From Trichodesmium erythraeum GBRTRLIN201 (GTDB taxonomy: Bacteria > Cyanobacteriota > Cyanobacteriia > Cyanobacteriales > Microcoleaceae): a DNA stretch of 64,000 nt. The stretch is taken from positions 1-64,000 of the forward strand of contig JAGGDU010000241.1 of the NCBI GenBank assembly GCA_018457135.1, given 5' to 3'. Both the position numbers and the translations under genes were made by a program. This document shows positions 10,501-19,209 of this stretch, one piece after another (the first letter of the stretch is position 1; each line of letters opens with the position of its first letter). The notes under the pieces are model-generated. The model made no database searches, had not been told where the DNA came from, and saw only the letters and a program-made list of their open reading frames with translations.

Positions 10501-10874
10501 AACCTCAAAGACTCTTGCTCTATCTCGTTTTCCGATTCTGGTTGGATATATGGCCATAATTTGTCAACAGTTAAATCTGCTGGTAATATTCTTAAACTAC
10601 TCAATGCCAAAGAACTTACTTCAGATAGAGGTTGTTGCCAATTTCCTACAGAAGTATCAGTTTTAAGTATTTTGGTTTCTGAGTTTGATGTTAGATAAGG
10701 AATTAAACTATGTAAGTAAATTAATCCTAGTGGTTGGTGTTGAAGATTTACTATTACTAACTCGTTACATTTTTCTCTAGAGAAAATTGACCATACTACT
10801 TGCAAATTTTCTGTATCTAAGCAAACTGGTATAGGAGATATAATTTTTTTTAAAGTCGTGTAGGGCATTAACAT
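7509..10874 (-). CDS. Multidomain sensor histidine kinase with degenerate receivers, divergent from kaiA
   Basis: 1121 residues, with no clear membrane helix. An N-terminal pair of CBS-like halves (about 10-150) is followed by a PAS-like region (about 190-350). The HisKA box ISHELKTPL has phospho-acceptor His378. The HATPase domain shows LLSNALKFTP, DFGIGIP and GTGLGL, so the kinase core looks active. The first receiver-like domain (about 655-775) is degenerate: the phospho-acceptor position is Asn709 in FLNPLLPLLSGWDV, the N-terminal acidic pair is reduced (IVEAVP) and the conserved Lys is missing. Two further receiver-like folds (about 785-900 and 1015-1110) also lack the Asp motif. It lies head-to-head with kaiA across 402 bases, so a clock-input or clock-output role is plausible but inferred. 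It is not the usual SasA or CikA architecture. Confidence 0.87.
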   Translation of the reverse strand: MLMPYTTLKKIISPIPVCLDTENLQVVWSIFSREKCNELVIVNLQHQPLGLIYLHSLIPYLTSNSETKILKTDTSVGNWQQPLSEVSSLALSSLRILPADLTVDKLWPYIQPESENEIEQESLRLPIAVVDGEGKFLGLLDSWRLLEFISTTENLKLNISELENSPEVEQIVTKDLLDQEQEKQEKVETSSYIYSLIELLEKLPLPLMLQSNDGKVINQNLAWRSHIGKEPDLIEIVDAVMGLLAKNTKNTQQQPTQAKIPDSIAILEDGVAFSCPIKTNGRVSPAKLLQKRAQVPQSNSASSWCYYTHPGTYVCTCPQKNGQERVWHFSSQQLFDLTLVLAQDVTKQHLVAKELQDKNTDLIRLNRLKDEFLACISHELKTPLTAVLGLSSLLKDQTLGALNKRQTHYATLIHQSGRHLMAVINDILDLTRMETGQMELIPEPVEIRKVCDRAFQEALQLQHKRPQGQSSAIFSDSIRAKYTLEIEKDLDIIIADELRLRQMLVNLLSNALKFTPIDGKMGLKVARWEKWITFTVWDFGIGIPANKQHLIFQKFQQLENPLIREFEGTGLGLVLTQRLARLHGGDVTFISQEGKGSEFTLILPPIPPPKDLRIEGWETNDYLKEQGLIPTKENEVRRKKDSKLPVNNYHLPVVNYSSRLVLIVEAVPGFIEDLKNKLTGNGYRVVIARSGTEAVEKARKLQPKLIFLNPLLPLLSGWDVLTLLKKDTDTCHIPVVITSTIGEKERGIVNGANQFLSLPVELSALEEVLTEFTDLPSKKQDYQKLVILRLIPGSYDFKQPMTEDSIYEDKFFSLPTEYRIIEADDLAQANLLAKIWQPNVILIERRYNSMTPVEFINKLSQYSALAAIPLVTMDSEITQAANQVKKLSVFPYLAFDKNDNYLTERKLNYEYFNSRLCQVISIAAGMSWLPTILVMDVANIKDFIVPLTEVFSEESVVDLSDFTSEQKNINLKDSLNYSNFPNFISDLEVANQNINNFQQTKLPIESTQVLVQYIQTYGFKGLIAKSWVEVLSQLQNQSVDLLLICLRGNLPSALDKALFDLDKIVTKPPILVLKYPNYQLPKNMTLENLNLALSKIARKILPFDLSIADLLEEIKGHLIRE

Positions 10875-11276
10875 GACAGTTCAGATATATAAGCTGAAAT
10901 ATATTCATTAAGGGTATGTTGACTAATCGGACTACAATCTAGGCCATTTTGAATGGAAACCCTTATCCCTACATCTGTCCACAAATAATTAAGTAAACAT
11001 CTCACAGGAAAATCCTATTACGTTTATAGCTAGCTTAAATTTTGACTTTAGTGGTAATGATATTTAGTACACAGATATAGGATTAATGTTCCTACTTTAA
11101 TTTACTGCTATTTATGAGGTATTTTGAGAGAATTTAAAGATAACCTTGCTCAACTATTATTTATATTTAGACAAGCTATTCATGAATTCCTCTTAACCCA
11201 AAAAATATAAAAGTTATATATGTTAATATTATTACAGTATATGTTTAAATCTTTGATGTAATAAAATTCTTTTGTA
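10875..11276. promoter_or_regulatory. Divergent promoter region, sensor kinase / kaiA
   Basis: 402-base spacer that must hold the promoters of both the sensor kinase gene and kaiA. It is AT-rich. I could not identify a specific operator with confidence. Confidence 0.5.
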
Positions 11277-12254
11277 ATGAAGATTTCTCGGATTACAGAT
11301 TCTCAAATCAACCCAGACTTACCTACTGTACCTAAAACTTTGTCTACTAAACTATTTATTTGTATATATTTACATGATGATAAATTTGCCACTTCAGTAA
11401 CCAAGTTACTGAGTCAAGATCGCTACCTTGTGGCATTGACCAAATCTGATCGAGAATTTGTCCAGCTTATTGAGGAGAATACTAATATAGATTGTCTCCT
11501 CTTCCAAGAGGATCCTGAACTAACTTCTTTGATACATAAGTTACACCATAGATCTATTTTATTACCTGCTGTTATTATTAAAAAATCTGAATCAGAAAAT
11601 TCTCTGGAAAATCAGCAGTTAACTGACACTGATAATAATTTTACTGAATATACTACACAGCATAATTATCAACCCTTTATTTACCATCAAGCAGAAGCTT
11701 CATTATTAATCAATCAACTAGGCAAAATAGATTTTTATGTTGAGCAAGCAATTCAAAAATTTCTCAAACTTTCTCCTGCTAGTTCCTCAAAAGATAAATC
11801 TCAAATATCTAGTCAAGCCACTGATGATTATACTAAAAATATACTTCATCAACAGCAACACAGATTATATGCAAAATTAAGGGAAAGATTAGGATACCTA
11901 GGTGTGTATTACAAAAGGAATCCCACAAATTTTATTAGGAATATGGCTCCAGGGGAGCGTGATAAGTTTGTAGACCAACTTAAGCTAGAATATCGTCATA
12001 TTGTTCTCAAATATTTTTCTCAGGATAATTCTCTAAACAATAATATAGATGACTTTGTTAACCTATGTTTTTTCTCAGATATTCCTGTAACACAAGTTGT
12101 GGAAATTCACATGGATTTAATGGATGAATTTGCTATACAACTAAGGTTGGAAGGACGTAGTGAGGAAATGTTATTGGACTATAGATTAACTCTTATAGAT
12201 ACAATAGCACACTTATGTGAAATGTATCGACGTTCTATTCCTAGAGAATCTTGA
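11277..12254 (+). CDS. kaiA: Circadian clock protein KaiA
   Basis: 325 residues, full-length type. The N-terminal half is a receiver-like fold without a phospho-acceptor Asp (LFICIYLHDDKFATSVTKLL onward). The C-terminal half is the KaiA four-helix dimer domain, with YAKLRERLGYLGVYYKRNP and the NMAPGERDKFV segment. KaiA stimulates KaiC autophosphorylation by binding the KaiC C-terminal tail. The N-terminus is about 20-25 residues longer than I recall for unicellular strains; no internal Met offers a shorter start. A hydrophilic linker (about residues 100-130, Ser/Glu/Asn-rich) is also present. The gene is followed by kaiB after 373 bases, so it may be transcribed separately from kaiBC. Confidence 0.95.
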   Translation: MKISRITDSQINPDLPTVPKTLSTKLFICIYLHDDKFATSVTKLLSQDRYLVALTKSDREFVQLIEENTNIDCLLFQEDPELTSLIHKLHHRSILLPAVIIKKSESENSLENQQLTDTDNNFTEYTTQHNYQPFIYHQAEASLLINQLGKIDFYVEQAIQKFLKLSPASSSKDKSQISSQATDDYTKNILHQQQHRLYAKLRERLGYLGVYYKRNPTNFIRNMAPGERDKFVDQLKLEYRHIVLKYFSQDNSLNNNIDDFVNLCFFSDIPVTQVVEIHMDLMDEFAIQLRLEGRSEEMLLDYRLTLIDTIAHLCEMYRRSIPRES

Positions 12255-12627
12255 AAACTAGATTATTAAATAAAAATTAACTAGGAAAAGATTACATTAA
12301 GCTAATGTTAACATCAGAAAATGTGTTAGGAATTAAATAAGTTTAATAATTTCAAAGTATCTAATAAGAAAAACCGATCAATAACTTTTATTTTATTTGA
12401 AATTTAGCACCCAAAGTACGATGGTTTTGCTCAACTTGAATATTTCCAACTTGGAAAAGCTAAATGCTAACTGTAAAAATGGTTACGTCAATATATTTAA
12501 TCAATAATTTAATTAATCCCTAAACAAAAAAAACTCTGTTTGAATTGAGGTTAAAATATTATTAAATCGGTTTTTAATCTAGGAAAAACTATTCAAAAAA
12601 TCTGAAAAAAACTACTTGATAATAATT
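12255..12627. promoter_or_regulatory. kaiA-kaiB spacer, likely kaiBC promoter
   Basis: 373 bases between kaiA and kaiB. In other cyanobacteria kaiBC has its own rhythmic promoter between these genes. The spacing fits that arrangement, but no -10/-35 pair or RpaA-type site can be named with confidence. Confidence 0.45.
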
Positions 12628-12942
12628 ATGAGTCCTCTAAAGAAAACCTATGTTTTGAAGTTATACGTTGCTGGAAATACTCCTAATTCTGTGCGGGCAT
12701 TAAAAACACTCAAAGAAATTCTGGAACAAGAATTTCAAGGGGTTTATGCCTTAAAAGTAATAGACGTATTGAAAAATCCTCAACTAGCAGAAGAAGATAA
12801 AATATTGGCAACACCAACTTTGTCCAAAATATTACCTCCACCCGTTAGAAAAATCATTGGTGATCTCTCAGATCGAGAAAAGGTCTTAATTGGGTTGGAT
12901 CTACTTTATGAAGAACTCAACGAAGACGAATACAATCTTTAA
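12628..12942 (+). CDS. kaiB: Circadian clock protein KaiB
   Basis: 104 residues from the ATG at 12628 ([20 protein letters not shown]), the start that matches the family. An in-frame TTG 12 bases upstream would add only MIII and is unlikely. It has the thioredoxin-like, fold-switching KaiB sequence, including [32 protein letters not shown] and [19 protein letters not shown], all highly conserved. KaiB binds the KaiC CI ring in the fold-switched state and sequesters KaiA. It is 141 bases upstream of kaiC. Confidence 0.97.
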   Translation: MSPLKKTYVLKLYVAGNTPNSVRALKTLKEILEQEFQGVYALKVIDVLKNPQLAEEDKILATPTLSKILPPPVRKIIGDLSDREKVLIGLDLLYEELNEDEYNL

Positions 12943-13083
12943 ACAAACTTCTAGATCCGATTGATATTAACTTTAGTATTTTGTGATATAAATATCTCGC
13001 ACCCATAATATCTTGAGGTAGCAACACAGGAATAAATATATTCGCAGATAGTCAAATTTTTCATTCCAAGAGATTTTAAAGAT

Positions 13084-14643
13084 ATGAATCAAAATAGTGA
13101 GTCTGTTAAAAAGGACAGAATAGCAACTGTAGGAGTTGAAAAAATTAAGACCATGATTGAGGGTTTTGACGACATAAGTCATGGAGGTATGCCAGTTGGC
13201 AGAACAACATTAGTAAGTGGTACATCTGGAACTGGTAAAACATTGTTTGCTATTCAATTTCTTTATAATGGAATTACTTATTTTGATGAACCAGGAGTAT
13301 TCGTAACTTTTGAAGAATCTCCCCAAGATATCATTAAAAATGCTTATAGTTTTGGTTGGAATTTACAGCAATTAGTTGATCATGGGAAATTATTTATATT
13401 GGATGCTTCCCCAGATCCAGAGGGACAAGATATAGTTGGCAATTTTGACTTATCTGCCTTAATAGAAAGAATTCAATATGCTATTCTTAAATACAAAGCT
13501 AGAAGAGTTTCTATAGATTCAGTAACTGCTGTATTTCAACAATATGATGCGGCTTCGGTAGTTAGAAGAGAAATATTTCGTTTAGTCGCACGACTCAAAC
13601 AAGTTGGGGCAACAACTATTATGACTACAGAAAGAGTAGAAGAATATGGCCCTGTAGCTAGATTTGGAGTAGAAGAATTTGTCTCGGATAATGTTGTTAT
13701 TGTGCGTAATGCTCTTGAAGGTGAACGTAGACGTAGGACAATAGAAATACTAAAACTTCGGGGTACAACCCACATGAAGGGAGAATATCCATTTACCATT
13801 ACCAATGATGGTGTAAATATATTTCCACTTGGAGCCATGAGATTAACTCAACGTTCTTCTAATGTTAGGGTTTCCTCTGGGGATGAAATTCTTGATAAAA
13901 TGTGTGGTGGGGGTTTCTTTAAAGATTCAATTATATTAGCAACTGGAGCTACAGGTACAGGTAAAACCCTTTTAGTAAGTAAATTTATTGAAGATGGTTG
14001 TATGAATAATGAACCTGCTATGCTTTTTGCTTATGAAGAGTCCCGGGCTCAATTATTTCGTAATGCTTTTTCTTGGGGCATAGATTTTGAAGAACTAGAA
14101 AAAAAAGGATTATTAAGAATTCTGTGTAGCTACCCAGAATCAGCAGGTTTAGAAGATCACCTACAAATTATTAAATCAGAAATTGCCGAATTTAAACCAT
14201 CAAGAATAGCTATTGACTCTTTATCTGCTTTGGCAAGAGGGGTAAGTAATAATGCCTTTAGACAATTTGTAATTGGAGTCACTGGTTTCGCTAAACAAGA
14301 AGAAATAACAGGCTTTTTTACTAACACCACAGATCAGTTTATGGGATCTAATTCTATTACAGACTCCCATATTTCTACTATTACTGATACTATCCTGATG
14401 CTCCAGTATGTAGAGATTCGTGGTGAAATGTCCCGTGCTATCAATGTCTTCAAAATGCGTGGTTCATGGCATGATAAGGGAATTAGAGAATATACAATTA
14501 CATCTCAGGGTCCTGATATAAGAGACTCTTTCCGCAGCTATGAAGGAATTATTAGCGGTTCTCCAACTCGAACTACTGTTAATGAGAAGAGTGAATTATC
14601 TAGAATTATTCAAGGAGTCCAAGAAAAGACAACAGATGACTAG
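13084..14643 (+). CDS. kaiC: Circadian clock ATPase/kinase KaiC
   Basis: 519 residues with two RecA-like domains. CI has Walker A GTSGTGKT and catalytic glutamates E77/E78 (FEES). CII has Walker A GATGTGKT and the autophosphorylation pair Ser431/Thr432 in HISTITDT, at exactly the reference numbering. The C-terminal tail contains the KaiA-binding segment. It should form the hexameric oscillator core with KaiA and KaiB from the adjacent genes. No key residue appears altered. The start is the ATG at 13084, after a weak purine-rich leader. Confidence 0.98.
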   Translation: MNQNSESVKKDRIATVGVEKIKTMIEGFDDISHGGMPVGRTTLVSGTSGTGKTLFAIQFLYNGITYFDEPGVFVTFEESPQDIIKNAYSFGWNLQQLVDHGKLFILDASPDPEGQDIVGNFDLSALIERIQYAILKYKARRVSIDSVTAVFQQYDAASVVRREIFRLVARLKQVGATTIMTTERVEEYGPVARFGVEEFVSDNVVIVRNALEGERRRRTIEILKLRGTTHMKGEYPFTITNDGVNIFPLGAMRLTQRSSNVRVSSGDEILDKMCGGGFFKDSIILATGATGTGKTLLVSKFIEDGCMNNEPAMLFAYEESRAQLFRNAFSWGIDFEELEKKGLLRILCSYPESAGLEDHLQIIKSEIAEFKPSRIAIDSLSALARGVSNNAFRQFVIGVTGFAKQEEITGFFTNTTDQFMGSNSITDSHISTITDTILMLQYVEIRGEMSRAINVFKMRGSWHDKGIREYTITSQGPDIRDSFRSYEGIISGSPTRTTVNEKSELSRIIQGVQEKTTDD

Positions 14644-15443
14644 ATGTTTGGTTGCAAAAATTAGTAATATGAAATATGATACTATTCTAAACTACCTTTG
14701 ATTCAAAGCTTTTTGATCGGCTCAATAAATATATTAATTTATGGAATTATATACATTTGAGGAAAGTTTACCAAATAATTAGTTGGGCTTAAAGCATCAC
14801 CCAAATTTTCAGTTATTTTTTAAATACAATTAAGATTCTCGTTCCTAACTTCCAAATAATATCTAAGTATAATCGAATTAAACATCCCTGATATGCACAT
14901 CTAAGTCAAGTTTCTCAGAGAGTAATTTTTCAATACTTATGGAGATTGTGTAAGAATAAATGACAAAAAAGATTACCCAGAGAAGTTTTAAAATGTTGGT
15001 AACAGTTTTAGATAAACCGTATAAAGCTAGTAGAAAAATAGCAAAAGAATTTCAATAAACTATAAGGAGCATATTTTATCAAAACTTACCTTAAAGGAAT
15101 TAAAAACTTGCTTGAGTACAAATATCTCTAATTTCAGTTATTGTTTAATTTCCTTTTTTAAAGGACATCAAACAGTAAGAAAAGAAATAGAAAAAATTAT
15201 GATATGGAATGATTCAGTAGTACTAGTAATTAAAAACAAAGAAAATTGATGGAAAGGAAAAACAAGTCCATCTATATAATATATTTTATTTATTAAAAAT
15301 AATCAAAATAATCATATCACTAGTATCATTTCGCACTTTGTTCATTCTTACAATCAATAATTACTTATTTAGCAAATCAGAACAATTATAAAGTAATACA
15401 TCTACATATAAATAATATATAGATTAGATAGATTAGATAATCA
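14644..15443. other. Intergenic with possible gene debris
   Basis: 800 bases after kaiC. A 32-codon frame at 14960-15058 (MTKKITQRSFKMLV..., ending YKASRKIAKEFQ) resembles the start of a helix-turn-helix or transposase protein that breaks off. The rest is AT-rich without support for a gene. The downstream end holds short GATTAGATA repeats (about 15422-15440) beside the tRNA 3' end. Confidence 0.35.
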
Positions 15444-15515
<72 letters not shown>

Positions 15516-15628
15516 AACCTTTTATTACTATAACACATCTTATTAAATGTGCAAGTAAAAAAATCACATTTTATCTGGTAAGTTTGATAAATATAAATTA
15601 TATATTTTTGGCCTAGATTAAATCTGTT

Positions 15629-16246
15629 ATGCCTAGTGGTCCTACCCATGACCGAATAACCTTGTGGAGTTTGCCCATTGTAATCATCTTAAGCTATGTG
15701 TTAGTTCGTAGTACCCACTTAACGTTATTTGTTTCTGGAGGGTTTTTATTTAGTGGCCTAATGTTTGGCCCAGACCTTGATATTAATTCTCGGCAATTCC
15801 AACGTTGGGGTTGGTTTAGGTGGCTTTGGCGACCATACCAAACCAGTCTTAATCATCGCTCCTTTTTATCTCATGGACCAATAATTGGTACTGCATTACG
15901 GTTACTATACTTGTTAAACTGGTCAGCAGTTTTGGCTATGTTAGGTTTAATTGTAGATAAATTATTGGGCTTAGATTTAAGTGTTTTAGGGTTGGTTATA
16001 AGTTTGTGGCGATCGCTTTCCCAGCATTATCAAGAAGTAGTTGCCTTGTTAGTTGGTCTAGAACTTGGTGCCATGAGCCATTCTTTAAGTGACTGGAGTT
16101 GTTCTGCTTATAAACGCTTTAAAACTAAAGGTTTATCTAGTTTACTCCCCAAAATAAAACTTAAAAAACGAGTGGTTAAGAACTCTCGCAGGTCTACCTG
16201 CTCAAAGGTTGGTTCTAATACTAGTCGTCATCGTACTAAAAAATAA
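15629..16246 (+). CDS. DUF2227-type putative metal-binding membrane protein
   Basis: 205 residues. It begins MPSGPTHDRITLWSLP and carries the family pattern GPDLDINSRQFQRWGWFRWLW and NHRSFLSHGPIIGT, whose His/Asp residues suggest a metal site. Several hydrophobic segments (about 13-35, 38-50, 85-110, 120-150) indicate a membrane protein. The C-terminus is basic (KKRVVKNSRRSTCSK). DUF2227 proteins are widespread in cyanobacteria, but their function is not known to me. It is transcribed alone, divergent from the tRNA. Confidence 0.8.
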   Translation: MPSGPTHDRITLWSLPIVIILSYVLVRSTHLTLFVSGGFLFSGLMFGPDLDINSRQFQRWGWFRWLWRPYQTSLNHRSFLSHGPIIGTALRLLYLLNWSAVLAMLGLIVDKLLGLDLSVLGLVISLWRSLSQHYQEVVALLVGLELGAMSHSLSDWSCSAYKRFKTKGLSSLLPKIKLKKRVVKNSRRSTCSKVGSNTSRHRTKK

Positions 16247-17139
16247 AATATCAACACCTTATACATTGTTAATTCAGTAGATCTGAAAAATGACCTCAAG
16301 GTATGAATAAGCTCCTATAGAACCTATTTTAGCTTTTCTTGCATAAGAATTTACGCTGACAGTTGATTGGTGTCAACTATTATTTTAGTATAAATCGTTG
16401 TATAAATAGTTTAAAATCGGCCATTATCAGTTCTGAAGTTGGTTGATATAATAAATATTTCAAATTAAACTTATCTATGATAGTGTATTGTGGACAAATT
16501 TCGTTATTCTATGAAAAAATAGTATTGTTGAATTATTTTACTGGTCTTTCCATGAATAAGAGTTTCGTAAGAACTACACACACACAGAGGAGCTTGTATG
16601 ATCATTGAAAGTTCTTAGGGATCATAATCTTATCATCATTCCCAAATTTTCTCAATGCACTACCAAAACTTTCATCAAACTTAACTGTAGAAAAAGATCG
16701 GCAAATTAATGAATTTATAATTCTGTGAAGTCTCAGATAAAATTGATATAAAGTGTGCAACTTAAGTAGATAGTTAGCGAATAATCTTGATCATCTAAAT
16801 AATTATAAATTTGATATCTTCCCCGGCTATTAGGTGGGAGGAAATTCTACCGAGGGTAAACTTTCTCTATGGGTTGATTTTTTTTCTGATACAGCGACTT
16901 TTCTTGTGGCGAGAGGGAAACTTGACCCTAGTCAAACTCTTTGCCTGGTCTGTCTGTTTTTTGTCTGGTAACTGCCCGCCTGCGACCAATTAATTAATAT
17001 TAATTTAAGTTAACATAATGTTCAAAAAAACAACTAAAAAGTTACTTAATGGGCGGGGAAAGCTTTAACCCCAATTTTTCGGTAAGTAACATCAAAAAAA
17101 AATCAAGTTATTAAGTAGATTTTAAAGATAACATCAATA
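16247..17139. other. 893-base intergenic region with a GC-richer block
   Basis: Mostly AT-rich. A distinct, more GC-rich block lies at about 16818-17080. It contains ACTGCCCGCCTGCGACC, a GGGG...AAGCTT...CCCC hairpin (about 17054-17073) and a 60-codon TTG-started frame (16811-16993) without recognisable homology. It looks like a relic of a mobile element or an unknown structured RNA rather than a gene. A CACACACA run sits near 16578. Confidence 0.35.
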
Positions 17140-18228
17140 ATGATAAATCAGTTGAATAGTTCTTTCACCCTCTTTCTCAGCTTATTAGTAGAAGCAATGC
17201 CATTTTTGCTGTTAGGGGTTATTTTTTCTGGAATATTACAGTGGTTCATTGACGAACGAAAATTAATTACATATCTGCCTAAAAATCCACTTTTAGGAGC
17301 ATTTGTAGGGAGTTTAATTGGTTTTTTGTTCCCAGTGTGTGAATGTGGCAATGTTCCAGTTGCACGACGTTTATTGATACAAGGTATCCCCATCTCAGTG
17401 GCAATTGGATTTTTATTGGCAGCTCCAACAATTAATCCCATAGTTATCTGGGCAACTTGGACTGCCTTTAGAGACCAACCAGAAATTGTGGTGTTGCGAG
17501 TATTATTTTCTCTAACTATCGCAACAATTGTTGGTTGGGTATTTAGTTTTCAGAAGGATATACGACCAATTTTACAGCCTACAACTGCTCGTTTATTGCC
17601 TAGAGCGAAACCTTTAGTTTCTCAAAAGTTGGATGCTTCTCCCCTTCTACAGTCAGGAACATTTTTTTTAGGTCGATCTAGTACATCTTTACCCCTAGAG
17701 TCTATGGGGCTTTTGCAAGGATCAATGACGACACCTGTTGAGAGTCAGTTTATAGGAGTTAGTGATCAAATAACTATTAATAAAAATATAAATTTGAAAT
17801 CTCTTTTCCTTGCCCCTAATAGACAAAGACTTTTATCTTTGTTAGATAGTATAGTGCAGGAATTACGAGAGTTGGGAGGAGTATTAGTAGTTGGGAGTGC
17901 GATCGCTGCCATCATTCAAGTTGCTGCTCCTAGAGAGTTAATTCTTAATCTTGGTCAAGGCTCAATTAGTTCAATTATTGCTATGCTAACTTTGGCAGCA
18001 GTAGTTTCCATTTGTTCTACTGTAGATGCTTTTTTTGCTTTGTCATTTGCTGCAACTTTTACTAGTGGTTCGTTGTTAGCTTTTCTGGTTTTTGGACCGA
18101 TGATTGATATTAAAGCTGTTGGTTTGTTATTATCATTTTTTCGCTCGCGAGCTGTAGTTTATTTGATAATATTGGCAGCACAGTTAACATTTATTATGGC
18201 TGTGGGAGTCAACTTATACTTGAGTTAA
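17140..18228 (+). CDS. UPF0718 / YraQ-type permease
   Basis: 362 residues with about eight hydrophobic segments. It carries the family signature FPVCECGNVPVARRLL near residue 65, with a Cys pair, and a second hydrophobic half ending in SICSTVDAFFALSFA. A hydrophilic linker (about 145-225) separates the halves. Such permeases are usually paired with a DUF1980/TIGR03943 protein, as here, with a gap of 34 bases. In several bacteria this pair is connected with metal (zinc) homeostasis, but the transported substrate is unproven. I looked for a Zur-type palindrome upstream and found none convincing. Confidence 0.85.
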   Translation: MINQLNSSFTLFLSLLVEAMPFLLLGVIFSGILQWFIDERKLITYLPKNPLLGAFVGSLIGFLFPVCECGNVPVARRLLIQGIPISVAIGFLLAAPTINPIVIWATWTAFRDQPEIVVLRVLFSLTIATIVGWVFSFQKDIRPILQPTTARLLPRAKPLVSQKLDASPLLQSGTFFLGRSSTSLPLESMGLLQGSMTTPVESQFIGVSDQITINKNINLKSLFLAPNRQRLLSLLDSIVQELRELGGVLVVGSAIAAIIQVAAPRELILNLGQGSISSIIAMLTLAAVVSICSTVDAFFALSFAATFTSGSLLAFLVFGPMIDIKAVGLLLSFFRSRAVVYLIILAAQLTFIMAVGVNLYLS

Positions 18229-18262
18229 ATTAGCTTTTTGTTGATCGAAATAAGTTTTTTAT

Positions 18263-19069
18263 ATGAAAGTAGCAAAATCATTATTTTATATACTCAAAAA
18301 ATATGAATCTTGGTTGGATGCTGGAGCAATTTTTACTTGGGGCTTTTTATTAATAAATTATTGGTTGACAGGAAAGTTATATATATTGATTCATCCCCGT
18401 TATTTTGGTTTAACTATTGCTGCTGGCATTGGGTTATTAATATTAGGTGGATGGAAATTATTGCAGTTATGGAATATCAATAAAAACCACCAAATATCTA
18501 GGCAATCAAAAGAAAAAGTTAGTCTAATTAAAAATGAACATATTAACTTTTTTGCTCCTGGTTGGAGTAGTTTTTTACTGTTAGTATCTGCTCTACTAGC
18601 TTTAACAATTACCCCTCAAGTCTTTGGGAGTCAAACTGCTTTGCAAAGAGGGTTAACAGAATCTTTGCCAGTAACTAGAACTCAACCTCAAAAATTTCGT
18701 AGTACGATTAAACCAGAAGAGCGATCTCTAATTGAATGGATTAGGACTTTAAATGTTTATCCAGAACCAGATGCTTATAATGGTCAAAAAGTTGAAGTAA
18801 GTGGTTTTGTAATTTATCCTAGGGGATTATCTGAGCAATATATGTGGATATCTAGATTTATTCTAACTTGCTGTGCTGCTGATGCTTATCCAGTGGGATT
18901 ACCAGTTAAATTACCAGCAAGCAAAAGTCGGAGTGAATATCCTCAAGATGGTTGGTTTAAAGTAGAAGGAATAATGATTACTGATGAGTTTAACGGTAAA
19001 CGTAAATTAACAATTTTGCCAACAGAAATAGAATCAATTCCTAAGCCTAAAAATCCTTATGATTATTAG
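18263..19069 (+). CDS. TIGR03943/DUF1980 protein, partner of the permease
   Basis: 268 residues. The N-terminal half has three membrane segments (about 20-38, 45-68 and 105-120). The C-terminal soluble half contains the conserved VEVSGFVIYPRGL and SRFILTCCAADAYPVGLPV, where the Cys pair may bind metal or form a disulfide. It lies 34 bases behind the permease in the same direction, almost certainly in one operon. It probably forms a two-component transporter or its accessory subunit. ATG start. Confidence 0.85.
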   Translation: MKVAKSLFYILKKYESWLDAGAIFTWGFLLINYWLTGKLYILIHPRYFGLTIAAGIGLLILGGWKLLQLWNINKNHQISRQSKEKVSLIKNEHINFFAPGWSSFLLLVSALLALTITPQVFGSQTALQRGLTESLPVTRTQPQKFRSTIKPEERSLIEWIRTLNVYPEPDAYNGQKVEVSGFVIYPRGLSEQYMWISRFILTCCAADAYPVGLPVKLPASKSRSEYPQDGWFKVEGIMITDEFNGKRKLTILPTEIESIPKPKNPYDY

Positions 19070-19209
19070 ATAAAATAGAATGATAAACTTCATAAGTATG
19101 AAAAGTAAATAAATTTTTTTTTCCTTAAATAAAGATTTTCAGATTGTACAATTGAGGATAAAATTTTAGAAGTTGCCCATACCTACTATAGTCTATAATT
19201 TTTATCAAT

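Noticed and set aside
12616-12627. Upstream TTG start for KaiB
   Set aside because: It would add MIII, whereas the family begins at the ATG that follows (MSPLKKTYV).
16811-16993. 60-codon frame starting with TTG
   Set aside because: Weak start, no ribosome site, no recognisable family, and it coincides with a composition anomaly; treated as relic sequence.
16600-17139. Zur-type operator for the permease pair
   Set aside because: No palindrome with the expected spacing was found upstream of the permease gene.
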